Below are positions 19,235 through 28,308 of a stretch of DNA of 64,000 nucleotides, in pieces. The notes beneath the pieces are model-generated. The model ran no database searches and was not told the DNA's origin. It saw nothing but the letters and a program-made list of their open reading frames with translations. Every line of letters begins with the position of its first letter. Within the stretch, counting starts at the first letter, position 1. The position numbers and the translations under genes were made by a program. This DNA comes from CBDBCU01 sp965243185 (GTDB lineage: Bacteria > Chloroflexota > Dehalococcoidia > Lucifugimonadales > UBA3495): assembly GCA_965243185.1 (NCBI GenBank), contig OZ251531.1, forward strand, positions 1,240,001-1,304,000, given 5' to 3'.

Positions 19235-22200
19235 GTGCCGGCATTCATTAGCCCGGAAGCTTTTGATGGAGAGATTCGCCGCAGCCTTTGGAGGGATTTG
19301 GCGATGCCCGCTTACCAGTACCTGCTGGACAACCATAACGCGACGGTCGTTGACTGCTTGCGGCGGAACTTGCGGGACGCTACGGCCTTTGACCTGGTAT
19401 CCGCTTATTTCACGATCAACGGCTACGAACTGTTGGCCGACGAGCTGGAAGGGGTGGGGCAAGTGCGGTTTTTGTTCGGCGACCCGGGTTCGGTGGATAA
19501 CCTGGATCCGGGGCCGAAAGACCCCAAATCCTTTGAGCTTGCGGAGCCGGGGTTTGCGCCCAACCATACCCTGGAGCAGAAAGCCTTGGCCAAGCGGTGC
19601 GCCCGGTGGCTGGAAGGGGATGGCGTAGCGGTCCGTTCGGTGCAGCAGTCCAACTTTCTGCATGGGAAAATGTATCTGACGGCGGGACAGGACGGCGCCG
19701 CCGGCATAGTAGGCAGTTCCAATTTCACGAAACGGGGGTTGGGCGGCAGCGACCGGGCTAATCTGGAAATCAACCTGGCAACGGCTGACGCTGCGGCGGT
19801 GGCTGAGTTGCAGGATTGGTTTGAGCGGCTGTGGCAAGACCCGAAGCGAACGGTGGATGTCAAAGAGCAGGTGCTGGCGGCCTTGGCACGCCTCCACGGC
19901 GACCAGGGGCCGCATACGGTCTATTACAAAACCCTTTACGAACTGTTTCGGCAGGATATTGCGGCGCGGCTGGCTGGCGATGAGGCGCTGAAGGCTACCG
20001 GGTTCACGGAGAGCGAAATCTGGAATGCCTTGTACGAATTTCAGAAGGATGGCGCGAAAAGCCTGATTGCCAAGCTGAACCAGCATCGCGGCTGTATCCT
20101 GGCCGACAGCGTGGGCTTGGGCAAAACCTATACGGCTTTGGCGGTCATCAAGTATTTTGAGCTGCGTAACGAGCGGGCATTGGTGCTTTGCCCCCAAAAG
20201 TTGCGGGCGAACTGGTCCCAGTACCAGGCCGCTAGCAACTATACCCAGAACCCCTTTTTACAAGACCGGTTCGGCTATACCCTGCTGGCGCATACTGACC
20301 TGTCCCGGGATTCCGGGCAAGCCGGCGGGATTGACCTGGCGAATTTTAACTGGGGCAACTATGACCTGGTGGTCATCGACGAGTCCCATAACTTCCGTAA
20401 TGACGGCGGGCAGCGTTACCGGCGGCTGTTGGAGGAAGTCATCGCCGCCGGTTCCAAAACCAAGGTGCTGCTGCTTTCGGCGACGCCGGTCAACACTTCG
20501 CTGGTGGATTTGCGGAATCAGATTTATTTGATGACCGAAGGGCGGGATGACGCCTTTCGGGAGAGTTTGGGGGTGGGCAACATCCGCAGCCTGATGCAGG
20601 CGGCGCAAAAGCAGTTCAAGGATTGGGAAACCAAGCCGGCCGGCAAGGGGCGGAACGGACGGCGGGATAAGTCCCAACTGCTGGAGAATCTGGGCGCCGA
20701 TTTTCTGCGGCTGCTGGACGGCGTTTCCATTTCCCGCTCCCGGCGGCAGATTGAGCAGTTGTACCAGCAGGAAATGGAGCGGATCGGCCGGTTTCCGGAG
20801 CATACTGCGCCGCGCAACGAATATCCGCCAACGGATCTGCAGGGGGAACTCCCTTACCGGGAACTGGCGAAGCAGATTGAACAGTTTGGCTTGGCGGTCT
20901 ATCAGCCCACTTGGTATGTGGTGGACGCGGCCCGTAAGGAGGCATTGGAAAAGGAGCGGGCGGTAGCAAACTTCAGCCAGGAGGATAGGGAGCGTTATCT
21001 GGTGGGGATGATGCGTACCAACTTCCTGAAACGGTTGGAAAGTTCGGCCTATGCGCTGAACCTGACTTTGGAGCGGACTATCGGCAAGATTGCGGACTTG
21101 CTGAATAAAATTGAGCGCTACGAAAAGGGCGGCGGACGGTCGGCGGCGGAACTGGCGGAAGGGGAGGTTATGCCGGAGGAGGACGAGGAGGATGAGGATT
21201 TTTCGGTCAACCGGGGCCGTAAGCCCTACCACTTGGGGGAGTTGGATTTGGCGCGGTGGCGGGCGGACCTGGAGCAAGACCGGGCGACCCTGGCCGCCGT
21301 TCAGGAAAGGGTAAAAGCCGTTACGCCGGAACGGGACGGCAAGCTGCAAAAAATCCGGGAAATTCTCCGGGAACGGGTGGAGCAGCCGACTATGGACCGG
21401 AAGGGCAAGCCCAACCGGAAGCTGCTGGTGTTCACTACCTTTAAGGATACCGCCGAGTATCTGTACGCTAACTTGACCGGCTTGGCCAAGGAACTGAAAA
21501 TCAACGCGGCGATGGTGTCGGGGGACGAATGCCGGGCGATGGCGGGCGGCAGTACCTTTAACGATATTCTGACCAACTTTGCGCCCGTGGCCCGCAAGCG
21601 GGCGGACAATAACCGGCCGGGCGCGGCTCCGGCCGACGACATTGACCTGTTGATTGCCACCGACTGCATTTCCGAGGGGCAGAACTTGCAGGACTGCGAT
21701 ACGGTGCTGAACTACGATATTCACTGGAATCCGGTGCGGCTGATTCAGCGGTTCGGGCGCATTGACCGCATTGGCAGCCGCAGCCAAGCGGTGCGGATGG
21801 TGAATTATTGGCCGACGGAGGATATGGAGGAGTACCTGAAACTGGAGAGCCGGGTGCTGGCGCGGATGGCGTTGGCGGATATTACGGCCAGCGGCGGCAA
21901 TGACCCCTTTACGGAGGAAGGCGCGCAGCAGGAATTGGGCTATCGCGATGAGCAGCTGCGGCGGCTGAAACAGGAAATCCTCGCTATGGAGGATTTGGAT
22001 GATGCGCCGACGCTGAGCGATTTGACGCTGAACCATTTCTTTGCCCAGCTGCTGCGCTACCTGCAAGAGAACCAGGATAAGCTGGAAGCGCTGCCGTACG
22101 GGGTGTATGCGGTGGTGGACGGCGGGCCGGGCCGGGCACCGCCGGGGGCGATATTCTTTCTGCGGCAGCGCAACGCCGCCGCGAATCGGGAGGCCCGGCA

Positions 22201-22573
22201 GCAGGTGGTCAGCCCGGTGCATCCCTGGTATTTCGTCTATATTCAGGACAGCGGGCAAATCCGCTACGGCTGCGGCAACGCCAAGCAAATCCTGGAGGTG
22301 TTCGAGGCTACGGCGGTGGGGCGGGTTGACCCTATTCTGGAGCTGTGCGACCGGTTCGACCGGGAAACGAAACAGGGGCAGGATATGGCCAAGTATAATA
22401 AGCTGGTGAGGGATGCCATTGCCCACATCAGCCAGGCGTATGCCGGCACCCAAGCCAGCCAATTTCATGCCGGCGGCGACAAGAGCTTTGTGCTGCCGTT
22501 GGCGTCGGAAACGCCGACCGGGGTCGAGGATTTTGAGCTGGTGACCTGGTTGGTGATAATGGAGCGGGAGTAG
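19235..22573 (+). CDS. PLD-nuclease/SNF2-type helicase fusion, predicted restriction factor
   Basis: A 1112-aa protein. Residues 1-210 hold a phospholipase-D-like domain with FLHGKMYLTA (HxK) and IVGSSNFTKRG (the GSSN motif of PLD nucleases). Residues about 280-1000 form a superfamily-2 helicase: CILADSVGLGKTYTAL (Walker A), LVVIDESHNFRN (DESH), LLLSATPVNTS, then LLVFTTFKDTAEYL, IATDCISEGQNLQDCD and LIQRFGRIDRIGSRSQAV (motif VI). An acidic insert (PEEDEEDEDF) separates the helicase lobes. It is followed 40 bases later by a DNA methyltransferase, which suggests an ATP-dependent restriction-modification pair. The GTG start has a poor ribosome site; an ATG at 19304 is possible. It is related in parts to DISARM and R.CglI-type ATPases, but the fusion does not match a system I can name. 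Confidence 0.85.
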   Translation: MPAFISPEAFDGEIRRSLWRDLAMPAYQYLLDNHNATVVDCLRRNLRDATAFDLVSAYFTINGYELLADELEGVGQVRFLFGDPGSVDNLDPGPKDPKSFELAEPGFAPNHTLEQKALAKRCARWLEGDGVAVRSVQQSNFLHGKMYLTAGQDGAAGIVGSSNFTKRGLGGSDRANLEINLATADAAAVAELQDWFERLWQDPKRTVDVKEQVLAALARLHGDQGPHTVYYKTLYELFRQDIAARLAGDEALKATGFTESEIWNALYEFQKDGAKSLIAKLNQHRGCILADSVGLGKTYTALAVIKYFELRNERALVLCPQKLRANWSQYQAASNYTQNPFLQDRFGYTLLAHTDLSRDSGQAGGIDLANFNWGNYDLVVIDESHNFRNDGGQRYRRLLEEVIAAGSKTKVLLLSATPVNTSLVDLRNQIYLMTEGRDDAFRESLGVGNIRSLMQAAQKQFKDWETKPAGKGRNGRRDKSQLLENLGADFLRLLDGVSISRSRRQIEQLYQQEMERIGRFPEHTAPRNEYPPTDLQGELPYRELAKQIEQFGLAVYQPTWYVVDAARKEALEKERAVANFSQEDRERYLVGMMRTNFLKRLESSAYALNLTLERTIGKIADLLNKIERYEKGGGRSAAELAEGEVMPEEDEEDEDFSVNRGRKPYHLGELDLARWRADLEQDRATLAAVQERVKAVTPERDGKLQKIREILRERVEQPTMDRKGKPNRKLLVFTTFKDTAEYLYANLTGLAKELKINAAMVSGDECRAMAGGSTFNDILTNFAPVARKRADNNRPGAAPADDIDLLIATDCISEGQNLQDCDTVLNYDIHWNPVRLIQRFGRIDRIGSRSQAVRMVNYWPTEDMEEYLKLESRVLARMALADITASGGNDPFTEEGAQQELGYRDEQLRRLKQEILAMEDLDDAPTLSDLTLNHFFAQLLRYLQENQDKLEALPYGVYAVVDGGPGRAPPGAIFFLRQRNAAANREARQQVVSPVHPWYFVYIQDSGQIRYGCGNAKQILEVFEATAVGRVDPILELCDRFDRETKQGQDMAKYNKLVRDAIAHISQAYAGTQASQFHAGGDKSFVLPLASETPTGVEDFELVTWLVIMERE

Positions 22574-22613
22574 GCGGGCGTTTCACCGGGTTTTAAGCAG
22601 GAGGGTTTTGGTT

Positions 22614-25600
22614 ATGAGCAGTATTGCGGCGACGGCGGCGGGACGGCTGGAGCAAATCGGGGCGGCGTTGGCGGAGTTGCCGGAGGGGGATTTTGCGGCG
22701 GCGGCCGGGGGTTTGCTGGCGGTTTTGGGTTATCGGAGCGAGCGGATTTTGACCGGGCAGTCCGGGGCGGCGGCCGATTTGGTGGCGTCGAATCCGGAGA
22801 CCCGGAGCAAGTCGGGTTTTATTGCCGCCGCCCGCGACGCCCGGGTGCTGTTTCAAGTTACCGATGCGGAAATCAGCGGGGCGGCGCAAGAGTCGCTGTT
22901 TGCCGGCCGGGAGGGGGGCGATTTTAGCGATACGCAAAGCAGCTTTGTCTTTGCGGCGGTGGAGCTGGCTGGGGACAGCTATCCCCGCGGCCGCTACGCC
23001 GCCTTTACCCGGGAAATCAACAAGCGGTTTCAGATGCCGGCGGTGGTACTGTTTCGGACGGCGGCGGGGCGGCTGACTTTGGCATTTGTCCACCGGCGGG
23101 AGAACCGGCGGGATTCGCAGCGGGAGGTACTGGGCAGCGTCTTTCTGCTGCGGGAAATGAATCCGGCGCGGCCGCACCGGGCCCATCTGGAAATCCTGGG
23201 GCAGCTGGCATTGCCGCAGCGGCTGGAGTGGATGCGGCGGCAGGGGCGGCCGGCTAACTTTGCCGGGCTGCTGGCGGCCTGGCTGGACGCGCTGGATACG
23301 GAGGAACTGAACCGGCGGTTCTATCGGGAGCTGTTCGGGTGGTTCGAGCGGGCGGTGAAAATCGCCAAGTTTCCGGCCGGGCGGGAAGGGAAGATCGCCA
23401 AGGAGGAGCAGGTCATTCGGCTGATTACCCGGCTGCTGTTCGTGTGGTTCGTCAAGGAAAAGGGGTTGATTGCCGAGGATTTGTTCGTGGAGCATCAGGT
23501 GGCGGGGCTGCTGAAGGATTATGACCGGGAGCAGGGGGATTCCTACTATCGGGCGGTGCTGCAAAACCTGTTTTTCGCCACGCTGAACACGGAAATTGAG
23601 CGGCGGGGGTTCAGCAGCGGGGACAATTCGACGCACCGGGACTTTTCCCGGTATCGCTATGAGCGGGAAATCGCCGACACCGACCGGCTACTGGCGCTGT
23701 TCGGGCAGACGCCCTTTATCAACGGGGGGCTGTTCGACTGCCTGGACAGCGTAACGGCGCCGCGGCAGGGCGGGTATCGGGTGGACTGCTTTACCGATAA
23801 CGCCCGGCGGCCGGGGCAAGCGGAGTACGGGCTTTTGTCGGTGCCCAACCGGCTGTTCTTTGCCGGGGATAGCCGGCGGGAAGGGGAGCCGGGGCTGGTG
23901 GACTTGTTCAACCGCTATAAGTTCACGGTGGAGGAAAATACGCCGGCGGAGCAGGAAGTGGCGTTAGACCCGGAACTGCTGGGCAAGGTCTTTGAGAATT
24001 TGCTGGCGGCCTATAACCCGGAGACCCGGGAGACGGCGCGCAAGCAGACCGGTTCCTACTACACGCCGCGGGCGGTGGTGGACTATATGGTCGAGGAGGC
24101 ATTGGTGGCGGCGTTGACCGAAAAGTTGGCGGCGGCCGCCGCCGGGGATGGGGCGGGCGCCGTTGACCGGGCGGCCCGGCTGCGCTGGCTGCTGGATTAT
24201 GCCGATGCGGATGCGGATGATGCCGGAACGCTGTTCAGCGACGGGGAACGGGCCGCCATTGTCGCGGCCATTGCCGAACTGAAAGTCTTGGACCCGGCGG
24301 TGGGTTCCGGGGCCTTTCCCATGGGCATCCTGCACAAGCTGACTTTGGCCTTGCGCCGGCTGGACGGGGACAACATTCTTTGGGAAGGGCTGCAAAAGGA
24401 ACTGGCCGGGCGGCGGGCTACGGCGGCCTTTGACACCGCCCAGCAGTCGGCCCGGGATGCGGAACTGAAGGAAATCAGCGCGACCTTTGAGCGGTACCGG
24501 GCGTCGGACTTCGGGCGCAAGCTGTATCTGATTCAGAACAGCATCTTTGGCGTTGACCGGCAAACGGTGGCGTGCCAGATTGCCAAGCTGCGCTTTTTCA
24601 TCTCCTTGGCCATTGAGCAGGAGGCGACGGCGGAGCGGGCGGACAACTACGGCATCCGGCCGCTGCCCAATCTGGAAACGCGCTTTGTGGCGGCGGATAC
24701 GCTGCGGGGTTTGGGCGGCTTGAACCGGGAATTGACCGGCGACCGCACCCGGGAATTGCAGCGGCAGTTGAATGAAAACCGGGAGCGGCACTTTCACGCC
24801 ACGGTGCGGGCGGACAAATTGCAATATCGGGATGAGGACAAGCGGCTGCGGGGGGAGTTGGCGGACAGCCTGCGCTTGGCCGGCTTGGCCGCCGACCATG
24901 CGGACAAGGTAGCGCAGTGGGATCCTTATGACCAGAATGCGGCGGCGGACTGGTTTGACCCGGGGTATATGTTCGGCATCCGGGAGGGTTTTGATGTGGT
25001 GCTGGGGAATCCGCCGTATGTGCAGCTGCAACGGGAGGGCGGCCGGCTGGCGAACCTTTATCAGGATGCCGGCTTTGCCACCTTTGCCCGCACCGGGGAC
25101 CTTTACCAGTTGTTCTACGAAAAGGGCGGGCAGCTGCTGAAACCGGGCAGCGGCCTGCTGGCGTACATCACTTCCAACAGCTGGCTGAAAGCGGAATACG
25201 GCAAGGCAACCCGCCGCTGGTTTGCCGAAAACCATACGCCCTTGAAACTGCTGGAAATGGGCAAGGATGTGTTCGCGAATGTCATCGTGGACGCCAGTAT
25301 CCTGCTGGCCCGGCAGGGCAAAAGCGGCGCGGTCGGCGTGGCGGTGGATACGGACAAGCTGACCGACAAGGCGTTTCCGCCGGCGCCGGAGCGGTGGGGG
25401 GAGTTGCGGCCGGAGGGGGAAAAGCCGTGGCTGGCCTTGTCCGGGCTGGAGCGGTCGGTGCTGGACAAGATGGAGTCGGTAGGGACGCCGCTGAAGGATT
25501 GGGAGGTGTCCATCAACTTCGGCATCAAGACTGGCTACAACAAAGCGTTCATCGTTGACACTGCTACCAAAGAGAGGCTGGTAGCGGCCGACCCGAAATC

Positions 25601-26264
25601 TGCCGATATTCTCAAACCGGTTCTGCAAGGGAAGGACATTCGGCGTTGGCGAGCGGGATGGGCCGGCAAGTGGTTGATTGACACGCATAACGGGTACGGT
25701 GATGTTCCTGCGGTCAACATTGACGATTACCCGGCGGTCAAGGGCCATCTTGACGGGTTCTGGCAGCCCTTGGAAAAGCGGCAAGACCAGGGCCGGACGC
25801 CTTACAACTTGCGTAACTGCGCTTATCACGGCGAGTTTGACCAGGAAAAGTTGGTTTGGATTGAATTGGTGGAAAGGGGGCGGTTTGCTTGGGATGACAA
25901 CGGTATTTATGGAGAGGCGTCCACTTTCATAATGACCGGGGAAAACCTGAAGTACCTTTGCGCCGTCCTTAATTCCAGCTTGGTTACTTGGTGTCTTGGG
26001 CAGATTGCGCCTACTTCCGGGATGGGGACTTTGCGGTGGAAAAAGGCGTACGTTGAGCGTCTGCCCATCCCGCGAATCAGCGTGGCCGAGCAGGGGCCGC
26101 TAGTGGCGTTGGTGGAGCGGATCCTGGCGGCGAAGGCTGGGGATTTGCGGGCGGACACGGGGGAATGGGAGCGGGAGTTGGATGGTTTGGTGCAGGGGCT
26201 GTACGGGCTGACGGGGGCGGAGGCGGGGGTGGTGGGGTTGACGGGGAGGGTGGGGGTGGGGTAG
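22614..26264 (+). CDS. Eco57I-like N6-adenine DNA methyltransferase with target-recognition region
   Basis: About 1216 residues. The N-terminal third is a region with DTQSSFVFAAVELAGDSYPR and FWFVKEKGLI-like segments that has no clear nuclease motif. The methyltransferase core has KQTGSYYTPRAVVDYMVEEA, motif I LDPAVGSGAFPMGIL (AdoMet binding) and motif IV VVLGNPPYVQLQ (NPPY, catalytic, N6-adenine type). The C-terminal part, with FGIKTGYNKAFIV, KPVLQGKDIRRWR and APTSGMGTLRWKKAYVERLP, matches the TaqI/Eco57I target-recognition region. Start ATG 22614 follows AGGAGGG by nine bases. The gene resembles PglX of BREX and type IIG enzymes in layout. It probably supplies both specificity and self-protection to the upstream PLD-helicase. 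Confidence 0.88.
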   Translation: MSSIAATAAGRLEQIGAALAELPEGDFAAAAGGLLAVLGYRSERILTGQSGAAADLVASNPETRSKSGFIAAARDARVLFQVTDAEISGAAQESLFAGREGGDFSDTQSSFVFAAVELAGDSYPRGRYAAFTREINKRFQMPAVVLFRTAAGRLTLAFVHRRENRRDSQREVLGSVFLLREMNPARPHRAHLEILGQLALPQRLEWMRRQGRPANFAGLLAAWLDALDTEELNRRFYRELFGWFERAVKIAKFPAGREGKIAKEEQVIRLITRLLFVWFVKEKGLIAEDLFVEHQVAGLLKDYDREQGDSYYRAVLQNLFFATLNTEIERRGFSSGDNSTHRDFSRYRYEREIADTDRLLALFGQTPFINGGLFDCLDSVTAPRQGGYRVDCFTDNARRPGQAEYGLLSVPNRLFFAGDSRREGEPGLVDLFNRYKFTVEENTPAEQEVALDPELLGKVFENLLAAYNPETRETARKQTGSYYTPRAVVDYMVEEALVAALTEKLAAAAAGDGAGAVDRAARLRWLLDYADADADDAGTLFSDGERAAIVAAIAELKVLDPAVGSGAFPMGILHKLTLALRRLDGDNILWEGLQKELAGRRATAAFDTAQQSARDAELKEISATFERYRASDFGRKLYLIQNSIFGVDRQTVACQIAKLRFFISLAIEQEATAERADNYGIRPLPNLETRFVAADTLRGLGGLNRELTGDRTRELQRQLNENRERHFHATVRADKLQYRDEDKRLRGELADSLRLAGLAADHADKVAQWDPYDQNAAADWFDPGYMFGIREGFDVVLGNPPYVQLQREGGRLANLYQDAGFATFARTGDLYQLFYEKGGQLLKPGSGLLAYITSNSWLKAEYGKATRRWFAENHTPLKLLEMGKDVFANVIVDASILLARQGKSGAVGVAVDTDKLTDKAFPPAPERWGELRPEGEKPWLALSGLERSVLDKMESVGTPLKDWEVSINFGIKTGYNKAFIVDTATKERLVAADPKSADILKPVLQGKDIRRWRAGWAGKWLIDTHNGYGDVPAVNIDDYPAVKGHLDGFWQPLEKRQDQGRTPYNLRNCAYHGEFDQEKLVWIELVERGRFAWDDNGIYGEASTFIMTGENLKYLCAVLNSSLVTWCLGQIAPTSGMGTLRWKKAYVERLPIPRISVAEQGPLVALVERILAAKAGDLRADTGEWERELDGLVQGLYGLTGAEAGVVGLTGRVGVG

Positions 26265-26290
26265 GATTTGGGGGGTAGGAAGGAGGCGGT

Positions 26291-27091
26291 ATGAGCGGCA
26301 AGGACGGAAAGGGACAAAACCTGCCCAAGAAGTTCATTGGGCTGATGCTGTTGAACGGCTTCGTGCTTGCAGGTTGGCTTCTTTGCGGCGCAAAGGAACG
26401 GCGGGAAAATCAGTGCCAGCAACCTGGGCCGAAAACGGGGAAAGACCTGCCTAGGGTGCCCATTGTGCTGATGCTGTTGAGCGGCATTGCGCTCGTGGTT
26501 GGTATTCTTTTCATTCCAGGTGAGAGGTTGTTGGGACCGGGGAGTGAAATTATAACCGTCACGGATGGCCAAATTATGGATATCCTGCGGGCTCTCCAGG
26601 ACGTTCAAATTGAGGCTGTCAAGGTTAAGCTACTATCCTTGGTATTTGCCAGTATGATACTGGCAGATGCCTTTCTCAAATACGACGCTCCCGCCAAGTT
26701 TGAAAAGAATTTCGCCACAGTTGGAACTACCTTGTTGATATGGGCAGTGGCATTTATTCTGGCTATTACCACTATCAACGAAAGTCTGTGGGGATCGTTG
26801 TTAGCCCTATTCACAACGATTCCATTGCTCATAGCACTTGTCGGGCCGCGGATGCGCCAGATAAGGCCGCTGGGGCGAAAGATTTTGATTTCCGCATCAG
26901 GGTTCCTGACCTACCTAGGTGCCTACATAGTGGCGGTTACACTGTCAGTTGCCACACCTGGGGAAAGTGTGGGAACTCTCACTATAGTAATTTTGGGCGT
27001 AATAGGCATACTAGGGTTGGCGGTTGCCCTAGGGGTATTCACTGGGGTATTAGTAGGCAAATGGCTTGGAGCTAGGCCGCCGCGTCCGTAA
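26291..27091 (+). CDS. Multispanning membrane protein of unknown function
   Basis: A 266-aa protein with about eight hydrophobic segments. The start has a very strong ribosome site (GGAAGGAGGCGGTATG) 27 bases after the methyltransferase stop, so it is probably in the same operon. The first 30 residues after the start (NLPKKFIGLMLLNGFVLAG...GAKER) are repeated at residues 55-85 (DLPRVPIVLMLLSGIALVVG...IPGER), an internal duplication visible in the DNA as well. A soluble loop (ITVTDGQIMDILRALQDVQI) separates the duplicated hairpins from the remaining segments. No transporter family is recognised. A role as a membrane effector of the neighbouring restriction-type system is only inference. Confidence 0.75.
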   Translation: MSGKDGKGQNLPKKFIGLMLLNGFVLAGWLLCGAKERRENQCQQPGPKTGKDLPRVPIVLMLLSGIALVVGILFIPGERLLGPGSEIITVTDGQIMDILRALQDVQIEAVKVKLLSLVFASMILADAFLKYDAPAKFEKNFATVGTTLLIWAVAFILAITTINESLWGSLLALFTTIPLLIALVGPRMRQIRPLGRKILISASGFLTYLGAYIVAVTLSVATPGESVGTLTIVILGVIGILGLAVALGVFTGVLVGKWLGARPPRP

Positions 27092-27095
27092 CGCC

Positions 27096-27127
27096 CCGGT
27101 TTGACGACGGGGCGTTGCTGGCTTTGG
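27096..27127 (+). repeat. Direct repeat copy 1
   Basis: CCGGTTTGACGACGGGGCGT and the following bases recur nearly unchanged at 28004-28035. The two copies bracket the 163-aa and 56-aa membrane protein genes, as if this segment had been duplicated or inserted as a unit. The copy reads FDDGALLAL in one frame and continues to a stop at 27210. Confidence 0.6.
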
Positions 27128-27235
27128 AGTTGTGGAGTGGGGACGGTTGGGGGATTGTGACGGTTAGTGACGCTGCGGGGGTTGACAGGGGGGAGTTGGG
27201 GTTGGTGTAAGATGGAGGAGTAGGAAGGAGGCGGT

Positions 27236-27727
27236 ATGAGCATCAAAGGCGAGAAGGGGCAAGGGGGCAACCTTATACCCGTTGATGAGAAGGGAAGCAA
27301 CCTAACGCCGTTGCATATTTTTGCTTGGCTTTTCACTGCTGTCATTGTCCTGTCGGTGGTATATTATGTATTAGTCGATCCGTACAACGACCTTGGAGAA
27401 GGCAAACCTCTAGGTGCGCTGGGGAGGTTCGGTCTCCAGACTTATCCGGGGCAATCCGATGCCTTGCAGTTTTTGGGGACTTTCATCGGCGCGATGGGTG
27501 TCATTATGACCCTGATCGAGCGTCGGGCAACCGGCTATGTACCCCGGCTCATATCCATTCCGGCCTTCGCCGGCCTCTTGGTAGTAATGCTCGGTCAAAT
27601 GATACCGCTCATCGATCATGATAATTCTTTTCTACTGGCCGTCGTCGGCATACCGTTAATTTATGTCGCCCTGATTTGGCTTGTGGTATTTGGGTGGGGC
27701 GTAGCAAAGCGGGCTTACGCGGGTTAA
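27236..27727 (+). CDS. Small multispanning membrane protein of unknown function
   Basis: A 163-aa protein with about four hydrophobic segments after a polar start (MSIKGEKGQGGNLIPVDEKG). The ribosome site and start are the same GTAGGAAGGAGGCGGTATGA string found before the 266-aa membrane protein, so the translation start cassette has been duplicated. The polar N-termini (MSGKDGKGQ and MSIKGEKGQ) are also alike, though the rest of the two proteins is not. It has no named domain. TTGACA at 27182 offers a possible promoter of its own. Base composition is lower in GC than the flanking core genes. Confidence 0.7.
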   Translation: MSIKGEKGQGGNLIPVDEKGSNLTPLHIFAWLFTAVIVLSVVYYVLVDPYNDLGEGKPLGALGRFGLQTYPGQSDALQFLGTFIGAMGVIMTLIERRATGYVPRLISIPAFAGLLVVMLGQMIPLIDHDNSFLLAVVGIPLIYVALIWLVVFGWGVAKRAYAG

Positions 27728-27764
27728 AGTCCTGCATTGGGACTGGCAGCTGAAAGGAGGGAAT

Positions 27765-27935
27765 ATGCACATTACCATAGGCGGGGCCATAACCTTGGCG
27801 GTGTTAATCATCGTCTGGGCATTCGCGGTGTCAATCTCCAATGACGCCGCCTGCCGAACTACCGAGACGGTCTCTTTTATGTCGGAGCCGGTCAGGGCGT
27901 TCACGAGGCTTTTCCTGCTGTGCTGGTGGGGGTAG
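27765..27935 (+). CDS. Small single-span membrane peptide
   Basis: A 56-codon gene with a near-perfect ribosome site (GAAAGGAGGGAATATG), 37 bases after the preceding membrane protein. It begins MHITIGGAITLAVLIIVWAF, a membrane span, then a polar part with one Cys (NDAACRTTETVSFM), and ends with a second hydrophobic stretch FTRLFLLCWWG. The strong ribosome site and operon-like position support a real gene. Function unknown; small membrane peptides next to defence genes sometimes act as effectors, which is not shown here. Confidence 0.6.
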   Translation: MHITIGGAITLAVLIIVWAFAVSISNDAACRTTETVSFMSEPVRAFTRLFLLCWWG

Positions 27936-28308
27936 GCCGGGTTGGGGCTAACCCGGGGGCCGGATTAGGCCGGGGAGCGGCAATGCCCGGAAAGCGTGAC
28001 CGTCCGGTTTGACGACGGGGCGTTGTTGGCGTTGGGGCGGCGGGACTGACCTTTACCGCGCCGAGGACGTTGCTGATACTAACCGGTCCTTGGCGCCGGG
28101 ACGGGGGAGGTCTGCGCCGGCGCCGGTTTTACTGAATGAGACGGCAGAACTTGAGACCCCCTCGCAAAATGCTACAGAACCGGTCGACGCCCTCCACCAC
28201 CGGCCAAGCGATAGCGGTGGGGTAATGTGGTCGCCGGTTCGCTACTGGCATTCCCCGCCCCAATGTGGCACAATAGCCGCCATCCGGATAAGGGAGCGTT
28301 GGAAAGCG
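27936..28308. other. Intergenic region between island and fhs
   Basis: It holds the second direct repeat copy (28004-28035). Short stretches such as AEDVADTNRSLA on the plus strand could be a gene remnant, but I cannot assign it. The fhs frame is open upstream to 28009, yet that extension has no family resemblance. Confidence 0.4.
28004..28035 (+). repeat. Direct repeat copy 2
   Basis: This is the second copy of the 32-bp repeat at 27096, with two or three differences by eye. It lies at the right margin of the accessory island. Confidence 0.6.

Noticed and set aside
20258..22468. A very long open frame (over 700 codons) antisense to the PLD-helicase
   Set aside because: It is Pro/Gln/Arg-rich with no family pattern and mirrors the high-GC codons of the recognised gene on the other strand.
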